Below, in pieces: positions 55,283-63,456 of a stretch of DNA of 64,000 nt. Each line of letters starts with the position of its first letter. Within the stretch, counting starts at the first letter, position 1. The translations under genes were made by a program, and so were the position numbers. The notes below the pieces were generated by a model that saw only the letters and a program-made list of their open reading frames with translations, was not told the DNA's origin and did no database searches. The DNA comes from Prosthecobacter vanneervenii (lineage in GTDB: Bacteria > Verrucomicrobiota > Verrucomicrobiia > Verrucomicrobiales > Verrucomicrobiaceae): positions 549,695 to 613,694 of the forward strand of contig NZ_JACHIG010000002.1 in the NCBI RefSeq assembly GCF_014203095.1, in the 5' to 3' direction.

Positions 55283-56236
55283 TTACTGGATACGCTCGCC
55301 ACCGTCGGCATCAATAAACACATCCACCTGCTGGCCGGGGTATAAAGTCACAGCGGCATGATTCTGCAAACGATAGATCACCTGCAGGACGCGGGTGTCC
55401 ACACGCTCCGTCGCGGCACCGGTGAGGGAGCGCTTGGGGATGACGTAGGGCTCAAAGCGCAGGAAGGCCAGATCGCAGGATTGCGCCGCATTGCCACGCA
55501 CACGCGCCTGGGCAAGGCTGCCGGCTTTGAGCCTCCAGGCCTCATGCTCATCCACATCCACGCGCACATGCAGCTCCGCCACATCTCCCAAGATGAAATA
55601 GGGATCTGCCACCGGCTGCGTGGTCACGGTTTCCCCCGGGCGCAGATTCACGCGGAGCACGGTGGCATCGATCGGAGCGCGGATGGTGCTGCGGTCGATC
55701 TCAGTCTGAGCGATTTCGACGGCAGCCCTGGCTGACTCCAGGCTGGCGCGTGCCGCCAAAGCGCGCGCGGCGGCGATGTCCACGGTGCGTCTGCGACCAG
55801 TCGTCTGCTCTTCGCTGATGGCGCGGGTGTCGCGGATGTTTTCAAGGAAGCGCAGCAGATCCCGGGCCTCTGCCAGTGTGGCATCCGCGACAGTGACCTG
55901 CGCCTGCGACTCGGCCTCCCTGGCACGGGCAGCGGCCAGCTGGGAGTTGAGCTCGCGCTGATCCAGCACGGCCAGCGGTGCGCCCGCTTTGACCACGTCT
56001 CCCGCCCTTACCAGCACGCGCTCCACAATGCCGGGGCGGTGGCTGCCCACGGCGATGTTTTCCGAGCGCGGCTCCACCAGGCCGACTGCGGCGACGGTGG
56101 TGGCAAAGGCCGAGCGCGGCGCAGGTGAAGGCGGCTGCGTCAGCTCGCGACGCGGCTGCGTGCGGGCGATGGAGATGCCAGTGTAGGCGATGCCGCAGGC
56201 TGCGATGAGAGGCAGCAGGAGTCCGTGGGTTTTCAT
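55283..56236 (-). CDS. HlyD-family periplasmic adaptor subunit
   Basis: A 317-residue membrane-fusion protein. An N-terminal signal anchor (LLLPLIAACGIAYTGISIA) precedes a biotinyl-lipoyl-like half (IVERVLVRAGDVVKAGAPLAVL), an alpha-helical hairpin rich in Ala/Arg/Glu (about 105-185), the second lipoyl half (IRAPIDATVLRVNLRPGE) and a beta-barrel domain. It bridges the inner-membrane ABC permease and the outer-membrane channel. It starts 3 bp after the ATPase stop. Confidence 0.92.
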   Translation of the reverse strand: MKTHGLLLPLIAACGIAYTGISIARTQPRRELTQPPSPAPRSAFATTVAAVGLVEPRSENIAVGSHRPGIVERVLVRAGDVVKAGAPLAVLDQRELNSQLAAARAREAESQAQVTVADATLAEARDLLRFLENIRDTRAISEEQTTGRRRTVDIAAARALAARASLESARAAVEIAQTEIDRSTIRAPIDATVLRVNLRPGETVTTQPVADPYFILGDVAELHVRVDVDEHEAWRLKAGSLAQARVRGNAAQSCDLAFLRFEPYVIPKRSLTGAATERVDTRVLQVIYRLQNHAAVTLYPGQQVDVFIDADGGERIQ

Positions 56237-56239
56237 AGG

Positions 56240-56938
56240 TCAGTGCGTGGTGGTGTGGGTGATGATGCCGTCGTTCATGTGGGAGATGCGGCTGGCAAAG
56301 TGGAAGACCCGGTTGTCATGCGTCACGACGACGACGGCGCGCTCCGGGTGCACGGCTGCGGTGGCGAGGAGTTCCATGACGGACTCGCCCGACTTGTGGT
56401 CGAGCGCAGCGGTGGGCTCGTCGCAGATGATGAGGCGCGGCTCATGCACGAGCGCGCGTGCAAGGGCCACGCGCTGCTGCTGGCCGCCGGAGAGAACGCG
56501 TGGCAGCGCGGACGCCCTGTCTCCGATGCCGAGACGCTCCAGCATGGCCGTGGCCCTGGCGACGGCTTCCCGCCGTTTCAAGCCCGCCGCCAGCAGAGGC
56601 ACCGCAGCGTTTTCCGCCGCCGTGAGCGAGGGCAGCAGGTTGTACTGCTGAAAGACGAAGCCGATATGGCTGCGGCGAAAGAGGATCTGGTCGCGTGGGC
56701 TCATGCCTGCCAGGCTTTTGCCAAACAGAGCCACCTCCCCAGCGCTGGTGTCCAGCAAACCGGCGATGATGGAGATGAGCGTGGTCTTGCCGCAGCCGCT
56801 GGGGCCCACCAGAAAAGTCATCTCCCCGTGGAGGGCGTCAAAATCGACTCCTCGCAGCACTTCCACACGGGCATCCCCGCTGCCGAAGCTGCGGCGGACG
56901 GATTGACACTGTACAGCGATGGACGGGATGGATGTCAT
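56240..56938 (-). CDS. ABC transporter ATP-binding protein (DevA/LolD-like)
   Basis: A 232-residue ATPase. Walker A is GPSGCGKT (45-52), the signature is LSGGQQQRVALARAL, Walker B is LIICDEPTAALD and the switch His is in VVVTHD. The ATG at 56938 overlaps the permease stop by four bases, which fixes the start; the same frame stays open far into the permease gene but that part is antisense-like noise. It energises the DevC-type exporter. Confidence 0.94.
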   Translation of the reverse strand: MTSIPSIAVQCQSVRRSFGSGDARVEVLRGVDFDALHGEMTFLVGPSGCGKTTLISIIAGLLDTSAGEVALFGKSLAGMSPRDQILFRRSHIGFVFQQYNLLPSLTAAENAAVPLLAAGLKRREAVARATAMLERLGIGDRASALPRVLSGGQQQRVALARALVHEPRLIICDEPTAALDHKSGESVMELLATAAVHPERAVVVVTHDNRVFHFASRISHMNDGIITHTTTH

Positions 56939-58074
56939 GAACGGAAAACCTCCGCAGGTTGAAGTTTGAGGACGCGACGCAATCCGGCCGCACTGGCCAG
57001 CAGGACGACAATGAGCATGAACACGCCGACGCCCGCGGCGCTTTGCCACAGCAGCGTGATGTGCCGTGTGGCGATGACCTTGAGCGTGATGTTGAAGAAA
57101 GTCGCCGCCAGGGCGCTGCCAAAACCATAGCCCACAAACCAGACCACCACCGCCTGCAACAGGATCATGCCGAGCAGTCTCAGGTTGGTGACGCCTATGG
57201 CTTTCAGAGCGCCAAACTGCTTCAAGTTTTCGACGGTAAAAAGGTAGAACGTCTGCCCGGTAACCACCAGGCCCACCAGAGTGGCCACCGCGATGGTGAT
57301 GCCAAAATTGACCGGGATGCCGGTGTTTTGCAGGTAGTAGACCACACAGTCCCACGCAAACTGCCAGGTGGTGCGCGCCTTGAGCCCGGTGGCCTCCTGG
57401 ATGCGCAGGGCCAGCTCCTCGGGTGAGAGCCCGGCCTGTGCACGTGCCAGCACAAAGGAGAGCTGCAGCCGCTGCTGTCCCTGAAAGTTCAGCGCTTCGC
57501 TGTAGCGGGCGTGAATGATGGGCAGAGAGACGAATCCAGGCAGCGCATCTGAAATGCCGGCGATCTCGACACGCTGGTCGTTGAGCTCCAGCTCGCGCCC
57601 CAGCTCCAGCGGCTCGCCGGGGTAGAGCATGAGGTAACCGGCCTTGTCGATCACGATTTGATGCGGGTGGCGCAGCGCCTCCCACGAGCCGAGGATCATG
57701 TGGCGCGGAGCACCGGCCAGTGTGGCGTCATCCAGCCCCAGCGCCACGCAGGTGGCAAAGCGGCCTGTGCTGGTGCGGGCGACCGGATTGCCTTTGAAAA
57801 GCCGCACCGCATAGTCTACTCCGGGCACACCCCGCACGCGGGTGAGATCGGTGTCTTTGAGCGCCTTGTTTTCGTCAAAGTAACGCGTCTGCGGATCCAT
57901 CACCCACACGTCCGCATCGGTGATGTCGATGACCCGGTGACCGGTGTTTTTCATGATGCCGGCAAAAATGGAAATCTGGTTCTGCAGGAGGAAGGTCGAG
58001 AACGCGACGGCGAAGATGAGGCCGATGTATTTGGCCCGGTCACCGATCAGCATGCGGAAAGCGACGAAGTTCAT
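56935..58074 (-). CDS. DevC-like ABC transporter permease (FtsX/MacB fold)
   Basis: A 379-residue permease with an N-terminal membrane helix (about 14-37), a periplasmic domain (about 45-245) and three C-terminal helices (about 255-370) in the FtsX/MacB arrangement. The N-terminus MNFVAFRMLIGDRAKYIG is typical of DevC. The start at 58074 is preferred over one 14 codons upstream because the longer form would cross the operator-like site at 58090-58106. Confidence 0.92.
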   Translation of the reverse strand: MNFVAFRMLIGDRAKYIGLIFAVAFSTFLLQNQISIFAGIMKNTGHRVIDITDADVWVMDPQTRYFDENKALKDTDLTRVRGVPGVDYAVRLFKGNPVARTSTGRFATCVALGLDDATLAGAPRHMILGSWEALRHPHQIVIDKAGYLMLYPGEPLELGRELELNDQRVEIAGISDALPGFVSLPIIHARYSEALNFQGQQRLQLSFVLARAQAGLSPEELALRIQEATGLKARTTWQFAWDCVVYYLQNTGIPVNFGITIAVATLVGLVVTGQTFYLFTVENLKQFGALKAIGVTNLRLLGMILLQAVVVWFVGYGFGSALAATFFNITLKVIATRHITLLWQSAAGVGVFMLIVVLLASAAGLRRVLKLQPAEVFRS

Positions 58075-58089
58075 GAACGTTGGTACATT

Positions 58090-58106
58090 TTTGACTATTG
58101 GTCGAT
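58090..58106 (-). promoter_or_regulatory. Candidate TetR operator upstream of the efflux operon
   Basis: TTTGACTATTGGTCGAT matches 12 of 17 bases of the perfect palindrome in front of the TetR gene (58883-58899). It is 15 bp before the permease ATG, between the TetR stop and the operon. Confidence 0.55.
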
Positions 58107-58122
58107 ATTGCGGCAAAAAAAG

Positions 58123-58860
58123 TTACTCGCTGGGCAGCCAGGCCAGAGCGCTGGGAAACAGCTCCTTCACGATGCTCTTGTCCGTGCTGGCATAGTCATG
58201 CTCATGCAGGAGCGGCTTCCACCCCAGGCCGTCGCAGACGAGATCCTGATTGAGCCGCACGGAACTCATGGGATCGGTGATGCCTGCCTGCACACGCAGC
58301 ATCGGCTCCTGGGTCATGACATGGCTTCCGACAGTGACGGACACCAGCGCAAAGGTGGCCTGCTCAGGCGTGACGCGGCCGCCCGGAATGTCTCCCAGGG
58401 CCATGGCCTGCACGACGATGTTGTTGAGCACACGCCAGGTCCGCGCGGCCTGAAAGGCGTGGGCTTGCCTGCGCGCCTCGCTGGCTTTCTCCCAGAAGGA
58501 CGCGGATTTGAGCATCATCTCGACGTGGAAATAATCGGGGTGGTTGAAGGCAAACTCACAGCAGGCAAAGCCTATGGCGCGGCAGCGCTCGCGTGACAGG
58601 CCCTTGAACTGCGCGGCCTTCTCAAAGAGATCGGCGCGCATGCGCAGCGCATCGGTCGCCACAGCCAGCACCAGGTCTTCCTTGGAGGTGAAATGCTGGT
58701 AGAGCGTACCTTTGGAGTACTCGACCGCCTCCGCCAGCTGATCCATGTTCCAAGCCTGAAAGCCTTTTTCGAGCAGCAGCCGGCGGGCATGCGTGAGGAT
58801 CAGCTCTTCGCGAGCCTGAAACTCCCGCTCTTTGCGCGTAGGTGTGGCCAAAATGCTCAT
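58123..58860 (-). CDS. TetR/AcrR-family transcriptional regulator
   Basis: A 245-residue repressor. The N-terminal helix-turn-helix is visible (ILTHARRLLLEKGFQAWNMDQLAEAVEYSKGTLYQHF, quoted in its parts LLLEKGF and SKGTLYQHF). The ligand-binding C-terminal domain is all-helical. Possible starts are 58881, 58872 and 58860; the last gives the usual N-terminal length and leaves room for an operator and leader. It lies directly upstream of the DevC-ATPase-HlyD-TolC genes on the same strand and very likely controls them and itself. Confidence 0.9.
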   Translation of the reverse strand: MSILATPTRKEREFQAREELILTHARRLLLEKGFQAWNMDQLAEAVEYSKGTLYQHFTSKEDLVLAVATDALRMRADLFEKAAQFKGLSRERCRAIGFACCEFAFNHPDYFHVEMMLKSASFWEKASEARRQAHAFQAARTWRVLNNIVVQAMALGDIPGGRVTPEQATFALVSVTVGSHVMTQEPMLRVQAGITDPMSSVRLNQDLVCDGLGWKPLLHEHDYASTDKSIVKELFPSALAWLPSE

Positions 58861-58882
58861 GAACAGCGCCATGCTGTCCATT

Positions 58883-58899
58883 TTTGACCGTCGGTCAAA
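58883..58899. promoter_or_regulatory. Palindromic TetR operator at the regulator's own start
   Basis: TTTGACCG-T-CGGTCAAA is an 8+1+8 perfect palindrome located just before the first possible TetR start codon. A related site precedes the efflux permease. The form is typical of TetR-family operators. Confidence 0.75.
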
Positions 58900-58915
58900 T
58901 TATTTCACCTTTGAA

Positions 58916-59218
58916 TCATTCAGGGCGGGTGGCACTGACCGTATGGCACCAGCTGGCAAAAATGTCATTCGCCATGTCGTGGGCCTCCTCCGCCTCGACG
59001 TGCTCCTTCACGACTTGCGGCGCGGGCAGCCAGCCCGGGGTGGTGGTTTCTCCAAGGTGGATCTGCTCGGTGGCACGGAGAAAGGCCCTGAGATTAACAG
59101 TGAGCTGCTGGCTGTGACGGTCATGATTGGCGATGGCTTCGGCACAAAGCTCATGCACCACCCCTCCGATTTCGAGAGTTTGGAGTGCCTTGGTGGTGTC
59201 GAGGAGGGCGTGGATCAT
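58916..59218 (-). CDS. Small hypothetical protein
   Basis: A 100-residue soluble protein, mildly acidic, with helix-forming stretches (LTVNLRAFLRATEQIH, HVEAEEAHDMANDIF). Its composition looks like a genuine protein and the opposite-strand frame does not. I recognise no family. It is just upstream of the TetR gene on the same strand (the palindrome lies between) and divergent from the sulfatase at 59314. Confidence 0.5.
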   Translation of the reverse strand: MIHALLDTTKALQTLEIGGVVHELCAEAIANHDRHSQQLTVNLRAFLRATEQIHLGETTTPGWLPAPQVVKEHVEAEEAHDMANDIFASWCHTVSATRPE

Positions 59219-59313
59219 GACTGATTTTCGGACGCCCCCGCGAGGAGGCTAGGGGTTAAATACGACGGATTTTGCCGAAGCTTTGACGATGATGCGGCGT
59301 TTGAGTGGGCGCC

Positions 59314-60957
59314 ATGCGCCACCTTCTCCTCTGCTGCCTTGCCCTGACCACCCTCGCCGCTGCTGCGGACAAGCCGCTGAACATTGTCTTCCTGTTTGCC
59401 GACGACTGGGGCCGCTACGCCAGCATCTACGCCGAGCACGAGAAATTCCCCTCGCCCAATCAGGTGGTGAAGACGCCCAACATCGACCGCATCGCCCGCG
59501 AGGGGGCGCTCTTCAGCCGGGCGTATGTGAATGCGCCGAGCTGCACGCCGTGCCGCAGCGCGCTGCTTTCAGGCCGCTATTTCTTCAACTGCGGCCGCGC
59601 CGCCATTCTCAATGGTGCGGTGTGGGATCCCGCCATCCCCAGCTACCCGCTGCTGCTCAAAGACCAGGGCTACCACCTCGGCAAATCCTTCAAAGTCTGG
59701 AGCCCCGGAGAGCCCGCCGACGCGCCCTACGGCGGACAGCAGTTCGCGTATCAGAAGAGCGGCGGCCGCTGCAATCAGTTCTCCGAGGAGGTGACGAAGA
59801 TGGTGGACAGCGGCGTGCCACTGGATGCCGCCAAGCAGCAGATCTACGACGAGGTGCGCGGAAACTTCAGCAGCTTCCTTGCCGCGCGTCCGCAGGGTGC
59901 GCCCTTCGTCTTCTGGCATGGCCCCACCAATGTGCACCGCAAGTGGGTCAAAGGCAGCGGCCAGGCCCTCTGGGGCATCAATCCCGACGACCTCAAAGGC
60001 AAGCTGCCCAAACACCTGCCCGACGTCCCCGAGTTCCGCGAAGACTTCGGCAGCTACCTCGGCGAGATCCAGGCCTTTGACGCGCAGGTCGGTGTCATCA
60101 TCAAACGACTCGAAGAAGCCGGTGAATACGACAACACCGTCATCGTCATCAGCGGAGATCACGGCGCGCCCGGATTCCCCGGCGGCAAGTGCAACCTCTA
60201 CGACTTCGGCGTGAATGTGACCCTGGCTATCCGCTGGCCCGGCCAGCCGGGAGGGCGCTATATCGAGGACTTTGTGAATCTCATGGACCTAGCGCCTACC
60301 TTCATGGAGATCGGCGGGGCAAAGATCCCTGACGGCGTGAATGGCAAGAGCCTTGTGAGCTTGATGAAGTCCGGCAAATCCGGCCGCATCGAAAAAGAGC
60401 GCGATTACGTGATCACCGGCCGCGAACGCCATGTGAGCGTGGCCCGTGAGGGCAATCTCCCCTACCCCCAGCGTGCGCTGCGCAAGGACGGCTTCCTCTA
60501 CATCCACAACTTCAAGCCTGAGCGCACTCCCATGGGCGACGCCAAGACGCTGACCGACAGCTTTACCCCATCACAGGACGAGCTGGAAAACGAAACCGGG
60601 GTGGCCTTCCCTGACATGGACTCCTCACCCGCCAAAGCCTGGCTCATCCAGCACCGCCACGACTCGCAGTATCAGTGGTACTTTGACTACGCCTTTGCCA
60701 AGCGCCCTGAGGAGGAGCTCTACGACCTGAGCAAAGACCCCGACTCCACCATCAATGTGGCCGCAGAGCCCGCCTACGCCGAGGTAAAAAACAAGATGGC
60801 TGCCGAACTGCTGGCCAAGCTCAAAGCCGTGGGCGATCCACGTGTCACGGCTGATCCCGTCCCCTTTGAAAACCCGCCTTACACGCTGGACACCAAAACC
60901 GGCCACCCAGGCAAGGGCAAGAAGGGCAAAGGGAAGGCGAAAGCCAAGGCAGAGTGA
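59314..60957 (+). CDS. Secreted sulfatase (type I), second
   Basis: A 547-residue sulfatase. A signal peptide (MRHLLLCCLALTTLAAA) supports the ATG at 59314. The formylglycine site is C77-T-P-C-R, the first metal acids are D30-D31 (FLFADDWG) and the second pair is in ISGDHGAPGFPGG. The C-terminus ends in a Lys/Gly/Ala tail (HPGKGKKGKGKAKAKAE) that may bind anionic polymer or the cell surface. It differs clearly from the sulfatase at 38845, so the two probably act on different sulfate esters. Confidence 0.92.
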   Translation: MRHLLLCCLALTTLAAAADKPLNIVFLFADDWGRYASIYAEHEKFPSPNQVVKTPNIDRIAREGALFSRAYVNAPSCTPCRSALLSGRYFFNCGRAAILNGAVWDPAIPSYPLLLKDQGYHLGKSFKVWSPGEPADAPYGGQQFAYQKSGGRCNQFSEEVTKMVDSGVPLDAAKQQIYDEVRGNFSSFLAARPQGAPFVFWHGPTNVHRKWVKGSGQALWGINPDDLKGKLPKHLPDVPEFREDFGSYLGEIQAFDAQVGVIIKRLEEAGEYDNTVIVISGDHGAPGFPGGKCNLYDFGVNVTLAIRWPGQPGGRYIEDFVNLMDLAPTFMEIGGAKIPDGVNGKSLVSLMKSGKSGRIEKERDYVITGRERHVSVAREGNLPYPQRALRKDGFLYIHNFKPERTPMGDAKTLTDSFTPSQDELENETGVAFPDMDSSPAKAWLIQHRHDSQYQWYFDYAFAKRPEEELYDLSKDPDSTINVAAEPAYAEVKNKMAAELLAKLKAVGDPRVTADPVPFENPPYTLDTKTGHPGKGKKGKGKAKAKAE

Positions 60958-60980
60958 GCAGGGCAGACAGCTCCGACATC

Positions 60981-61025
60981 CTCGTTTCTCGTTTCCACCT
61001 CTAGGGAGGGAAAATGGAAACGAAG
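60981..61025 (+). repeat. Dispersed CGTTTCCA hairpin repeat, family 2, copy 1
   Basis: CGTTTCCA (60990-60997) pairs with TGGAAACG (61015-61022) around a CCTC/GAGG inner pair. Outside the stem both sides carry TCGTTTCT and AAG. The 45-bp unit recurs at 61177 and, inverted, at 63391. Confidence 0.9.
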
Positions 61026-61118
61026 CAAATGAGGCGTCTGTGTGCCCTGTAGCGCGCCGGAGAATGAGCATTGGGTTTCTGCGAAGGCAGATCGCAGCCC
61101 GCAGCTCAGGGGTGTGGC

Positions 61119-61158
61119 GTGCCGCACAGGGGACTGTGCGGACCACTTTGCTGGCGCA
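61119..61158 (+). repeat. Dispersed hairpin repeat, family 1, copy 3
   Basis: CCGCACAG (61122-61129), loop GGGA, CTGTGCGG (61134-61141), tail ACCACTTTGCTGGCGC (61142-61157). Identical in stem and tail to the copies at 6706 and 6960, about 54 kb away. Confidence 0.92.
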
Positions 61159-61176
61159 AGGCTCGTGCACCCGCTT

Positions 61177-61222
61177 CGTTTCTCGTTTCCACTCCTAGAG
61201 GCAGAAAAATGGAAACGAAGGA
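61177..61222 (+). repeat. Dispersed CGTTTCCA hairpin repeat, family 2, copy 2
   Basis: CGTTTCCA (61184-61191) pairs with TGGAAACG (61210-61217); the centre differs slightly from copies 1 and 3 (ACTCCTAGAGGCAG). Confidence 0.88.
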
Positions 61223-61260
61223 GGAACGGGTTCTTTTGAGAGCTGGGTGTGATACCCTGA

Positions 61261-61360
61261 TGCGTTGAAAACAGGTCTAAAGTGGAGGCACAAGCGGACG
61301 GAGGGGGATCATCTTGATCCCCACACCTGCAGCATGTTCGCGGATGTGCGATGGCGCTGG
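61261..61360 (-). repeat. Dispersed repeat, family 3, copy 2
   Basis: The minus strand of this 100-bp segment matches 47430-47526, including the 8-bp hairpin GGGGATCA-TCT-TGATCCCC (61304-61322) and the ACCTGTTTTCAACGCA end. Confidence 0.85.
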
Positions 61361-61455
61361 ATGACACGGCAGGCTCGGCTTTGTGGAGACGCGAGAATGC
61401 AGGGCATTGCGGGAGCGTGGGGGTCAGGACGAGCCCTCTCCGCCAGCACCCTCCT

Positions 61456-62010
61456 CTACACCCTCCTCGTCTCACGCTCTGTCACCCTGGCAGCAGAGGC
61501 GTTTTGGAAGTGGGTGATGGCTGCGGCGAGGGCGTCGGCGGCGTCGGGCTCGGGGGTCTCGCGCAGGCGGAGCTGGGCGCGAATCATGAAGGCCACCTGA
61601 TCTTTCTGCGCAGCACCACGGCCTACGGCGGCCTGTTTGATCTCTCGCGGAGCGTATTCGTAGATGGGCAGGCCGTGCTCTGCTGCGGCGATGAGGCAGG
61701 CCCCGCGAGCGGTGCCGAGCACGATGGCCGTCTTGAAGCTCTGCACGTAGATGGTGGTCTCGATGGCACACACGGTGGGCGCGTGACGGGAGATGACATC
61801 GCTCAGCCCGGTGCGGATGGCCACGAGGCAGCCTGAGGGCAGGAGCGGGGGCTTGTTGTGGATGACGCCCCACTCGATGGCGCGCAGGGTGCCGCCCACG
61901 CTTTCCACCACGGCCCAGCCGGTCTTGCGCAGGGCGGGGTCGATGGCGAGCACCCGCTCCACGGCCTGCGGGGCGGTGGAGGCGTCTGCAGTGCCGGGGC
62001 TGCGGGCCAT
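61456..62010 (-). CDS. ruvC: Holliday junction resolvase RuvC
   Basis: A 184-residue endonuclease that cuts Holliday junctions in recombinational repair. The acidic catalytic residues are visible: D24 (LAIDPALRKTGW), E84 (CAIETTIYVQ), and D156 and D159 with H167 (PDAADALAAAITHF). Length is slightly above average because of 18 extra N-terminal residues. Its start overlaps the doxX stop (ATGA). ruvA and ruvB are not adjacent. Confidence 0.95.
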   Translation of the reverse strand: MARSPGTADASTAPQAVERVLAIDPALRKTGWAVVESVGGTLRAIEWGVIHNKPPLLPSGCLVAIRTGLSDVISRHAPTVCAIETTIYVQSFKTAIVLGTARGACLIAAAEHGLPIYEYAPREIKQAAVGRGAAQKDQVAFMIRAQLRLRETPEPDAADALAAAITHFQNASAARVTERETRRV

Positions 62011-62489
62011 CAGCGGCGCTTTTTCATGCCGCCACCCTGGCCGAGGCGGAAGAGTTGATCCACCGAGACGGAGCCCGAGCCAAAGAGCAGCAGCGTGGCG
62101 GTGATGATGAGGTAGAGCCAGGCGGCCTCCACCTTGGGAGAGCCGGCATGCTGCAGCACCACCAGTGTGGTGATGACCACCGGCAGGAAAAGCAGCGCAA
62201 AGAGCCGCGTGAGGAAGCCGATGATCCAGCTGAGCGCCACGCCAAAGACCAGCACGGCCACCACGGGCGCTAGCAGGTGGGCGTAGGGCATGCCGGCCTG
62301 ATGAAAGGCGGGCACCCAGTCCCAGCTCTTCTCCTGCCAGAAGAAGTGGTAGGCATCCTGCGCGGCACCGAGGCCATAGCGCGTCATGAGCAGCAATCCG
62401 GTGCCGATGCGGAGGATGGCGGCGGTTTGGAAAAAGGAGCTGAGGGGGGCTTGCGCCGCGGCTGGATTGCCGCCGGTGTATTCGAGCAT
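62010..62489 (-). CDS. DoxX-like membrane protein
   Basis: A 159-residue inner-membrane protein with four predicted helices (about 22-42, 67-90, 93-118 and 122-140) of the DoxX/SURF4-like type (LRIGTGLLLMTRYGLG ... WLYLIITATLLLFGSG). The start at 62489 drops a 37-residue non-membrane extension. It is translationally coupled to ruvC and 16 bp downstream of the export lipoprotein, so the three genes probably share a transcript. Function is unknown; redox roles are proposed for relatives. Confidence 0.82.
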   Translation of the reverse strand: MLEYTGGNPAAAQAPLSSFFQTAAILRIGTGLLLMTRYGLGAAQDAYHFFWQEKSWDWVPAFHQAGMPYAHLLAPVVAVLVFGVALSWIIGFLTRLFALLFLPVVITTLVVLQHAGSPKVEAAWLYLIITATLLLFGSGSVSVDQLFRLGQGGGMKKRR

Positions 62490-62505
62490 GGCTGGAGATG
62501 ACAGA

Positions 62506-63204
62506 TCAGATGTCTGTGGAAAGGGTGATGATGTCGCCGGCCTGCGGCTCCCATTTGCGGTCCGCAGATTCCAGCGAGGTGAAGAAATGGCGCTGCCCAC
62601 GGCGGGAGATGTACACGCCGCGATTGGTAGAGCCTGGCTTGCGGCCTCCGGTAACGGTGACGGCCTGCCTGACGGTCATGTCTTTGAAGGCGGGGATGAA
62701 CTCGCGCTCGCGCACGTCGCCATTGAGATAGACGACGGGGGTGTTTTCCACGGAGATGATCTGCACCATGATCTCGCGGGTGTTCCGACCGGCCAGGCGG
62801 AAGACCATGGCGATGGCGTCTGCCGCCTCCGGCAGGTGCAGGCCGCCGACGCGTGCGGTGCCGGTCTCGCCCAAGGGCAGGAGGCCGTCGCTGTTCACCA
62901 TGGTGATGCCGCTGTAGATGCGGTCAGGGCTGCGGGTGCCTTCATACACCTCCAGGCGCAGGGTGTGTCCATAGCCGATGCTGTGGCGGGTGTTGAAGGG
63001 CACCTCGGGGTCATTGGCGTCCACGCTGTCCTTGTCAGGCATGCCGGGGATGAGCTTGGCCACGGTGCGCATGCTGGGCAGGCTGAGCTTTGGCAGCTTG
63101 GGCATGGGCACTTTCAGGTCCGGCATGAGGTCCGTGAGCAGGGTGCAGGAGCAGAGCACGAGGCTGGCGCTGGCAAGGAAAAGTGCTGAAGAGACGCGCA
63201 TCAT
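62506..63204 (-). CDS. Polysaccharide-export-like lipoprotein (Wza/SLBB family)
   Basis: A 232-residue lipoprotein with a lipobox (ASLVLCSC). A Pro/Leu/Lys-rich linker (about 25-55) leads to a Poly_export domain (IGYGHTLRLEVYEG ... GLLPLGETGTARVGGL) and an SLBB-like C-terminal part (VYLNGDVREREFIPAF ... VTGGRKPGS). It is short for Wza and has one SLBB unit. Without capsule genes nearby, its partner system is unknown. Confidence 0.82.
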   Translation of the reverse strand: MMRVSSALFLASASLVLCSCTLLTDLMPDLKVPMPKLPKLSLPSMRTVAKLIPGMPDKDSVDANDPEVPFNTRHSIGYGHTLRLEVYEGTRSPDRIYSGITMVNSDGLLPLGETGTARVGGLHLPEAADAIAMVFRLAGRNTREIMVQIISVENTPVVYLNGDVREREFIPAFKDMTVRQAVTVTGGRKPGSTNRGVYISRRGQRHFFTSLESADRKWEPQAGDIITLSTDI

Positions 63205-63390
63205 GGGAAATAGCTAGGTAACGATGCAGCCATGATGGCGGCACGTGCTGCGAAGGCAAGAGGCTTTCGCCTTCAGGGCGATTACTTCTCACGTCAGGTA
63301 AAATTTGCGCGCAAATGCGGCATCGTGCCATCAGTGGTGGCTTCCTTCGACGCACGCAGTCTGGCACACACCGCGCCAAAAGGGCCCGTC

Positions 63391-63441
63391 CTCCTTCGTT
63401 TCCATTTTCCCTCCCTAGAGGTGGAAACGAGAAACGAAGCG
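63391..63441 (-). repeat. Dispersed CGTTTCCA hairpin repeat, family 2, copy 3 (inverted)
   Basis: CGTTTCCA (63397-63404) pairs with TGGAAACG (63422-63429). The reverse complement is nearly identical to copy 1 at 60981. It lies in the 252-bp gap before the kinase stop, together with a 14-bp palindrome ATTTGCGCGCAAAT (63303-63316). Confidence 0.88.
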
Positions 63442-63456
63442 GGAGGGGCTCAGCGC

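Larger units (their letters stand above)
60958..61455. other. Convergent intergenic region packed with repeats
   Basis: This 498-bp gap between a sulfatase and ruvC holds two copies of the CGTTTCCA hairpin (60981-61025 and 61177-61222), one family 1 hairpin (61119-61158) and one family 3 repeat (61261-61360). The remaining sequence has no convincing gene. Confidence 0.85.

Noticed and set aside
56240..57685. Apparent 481-residue protein ending in an ABC ATPase
   Set aside because: The first 249 residues are an out-of-frame reading of the permease gene; the ATPase starts at 56938, overlapping the permease stop.
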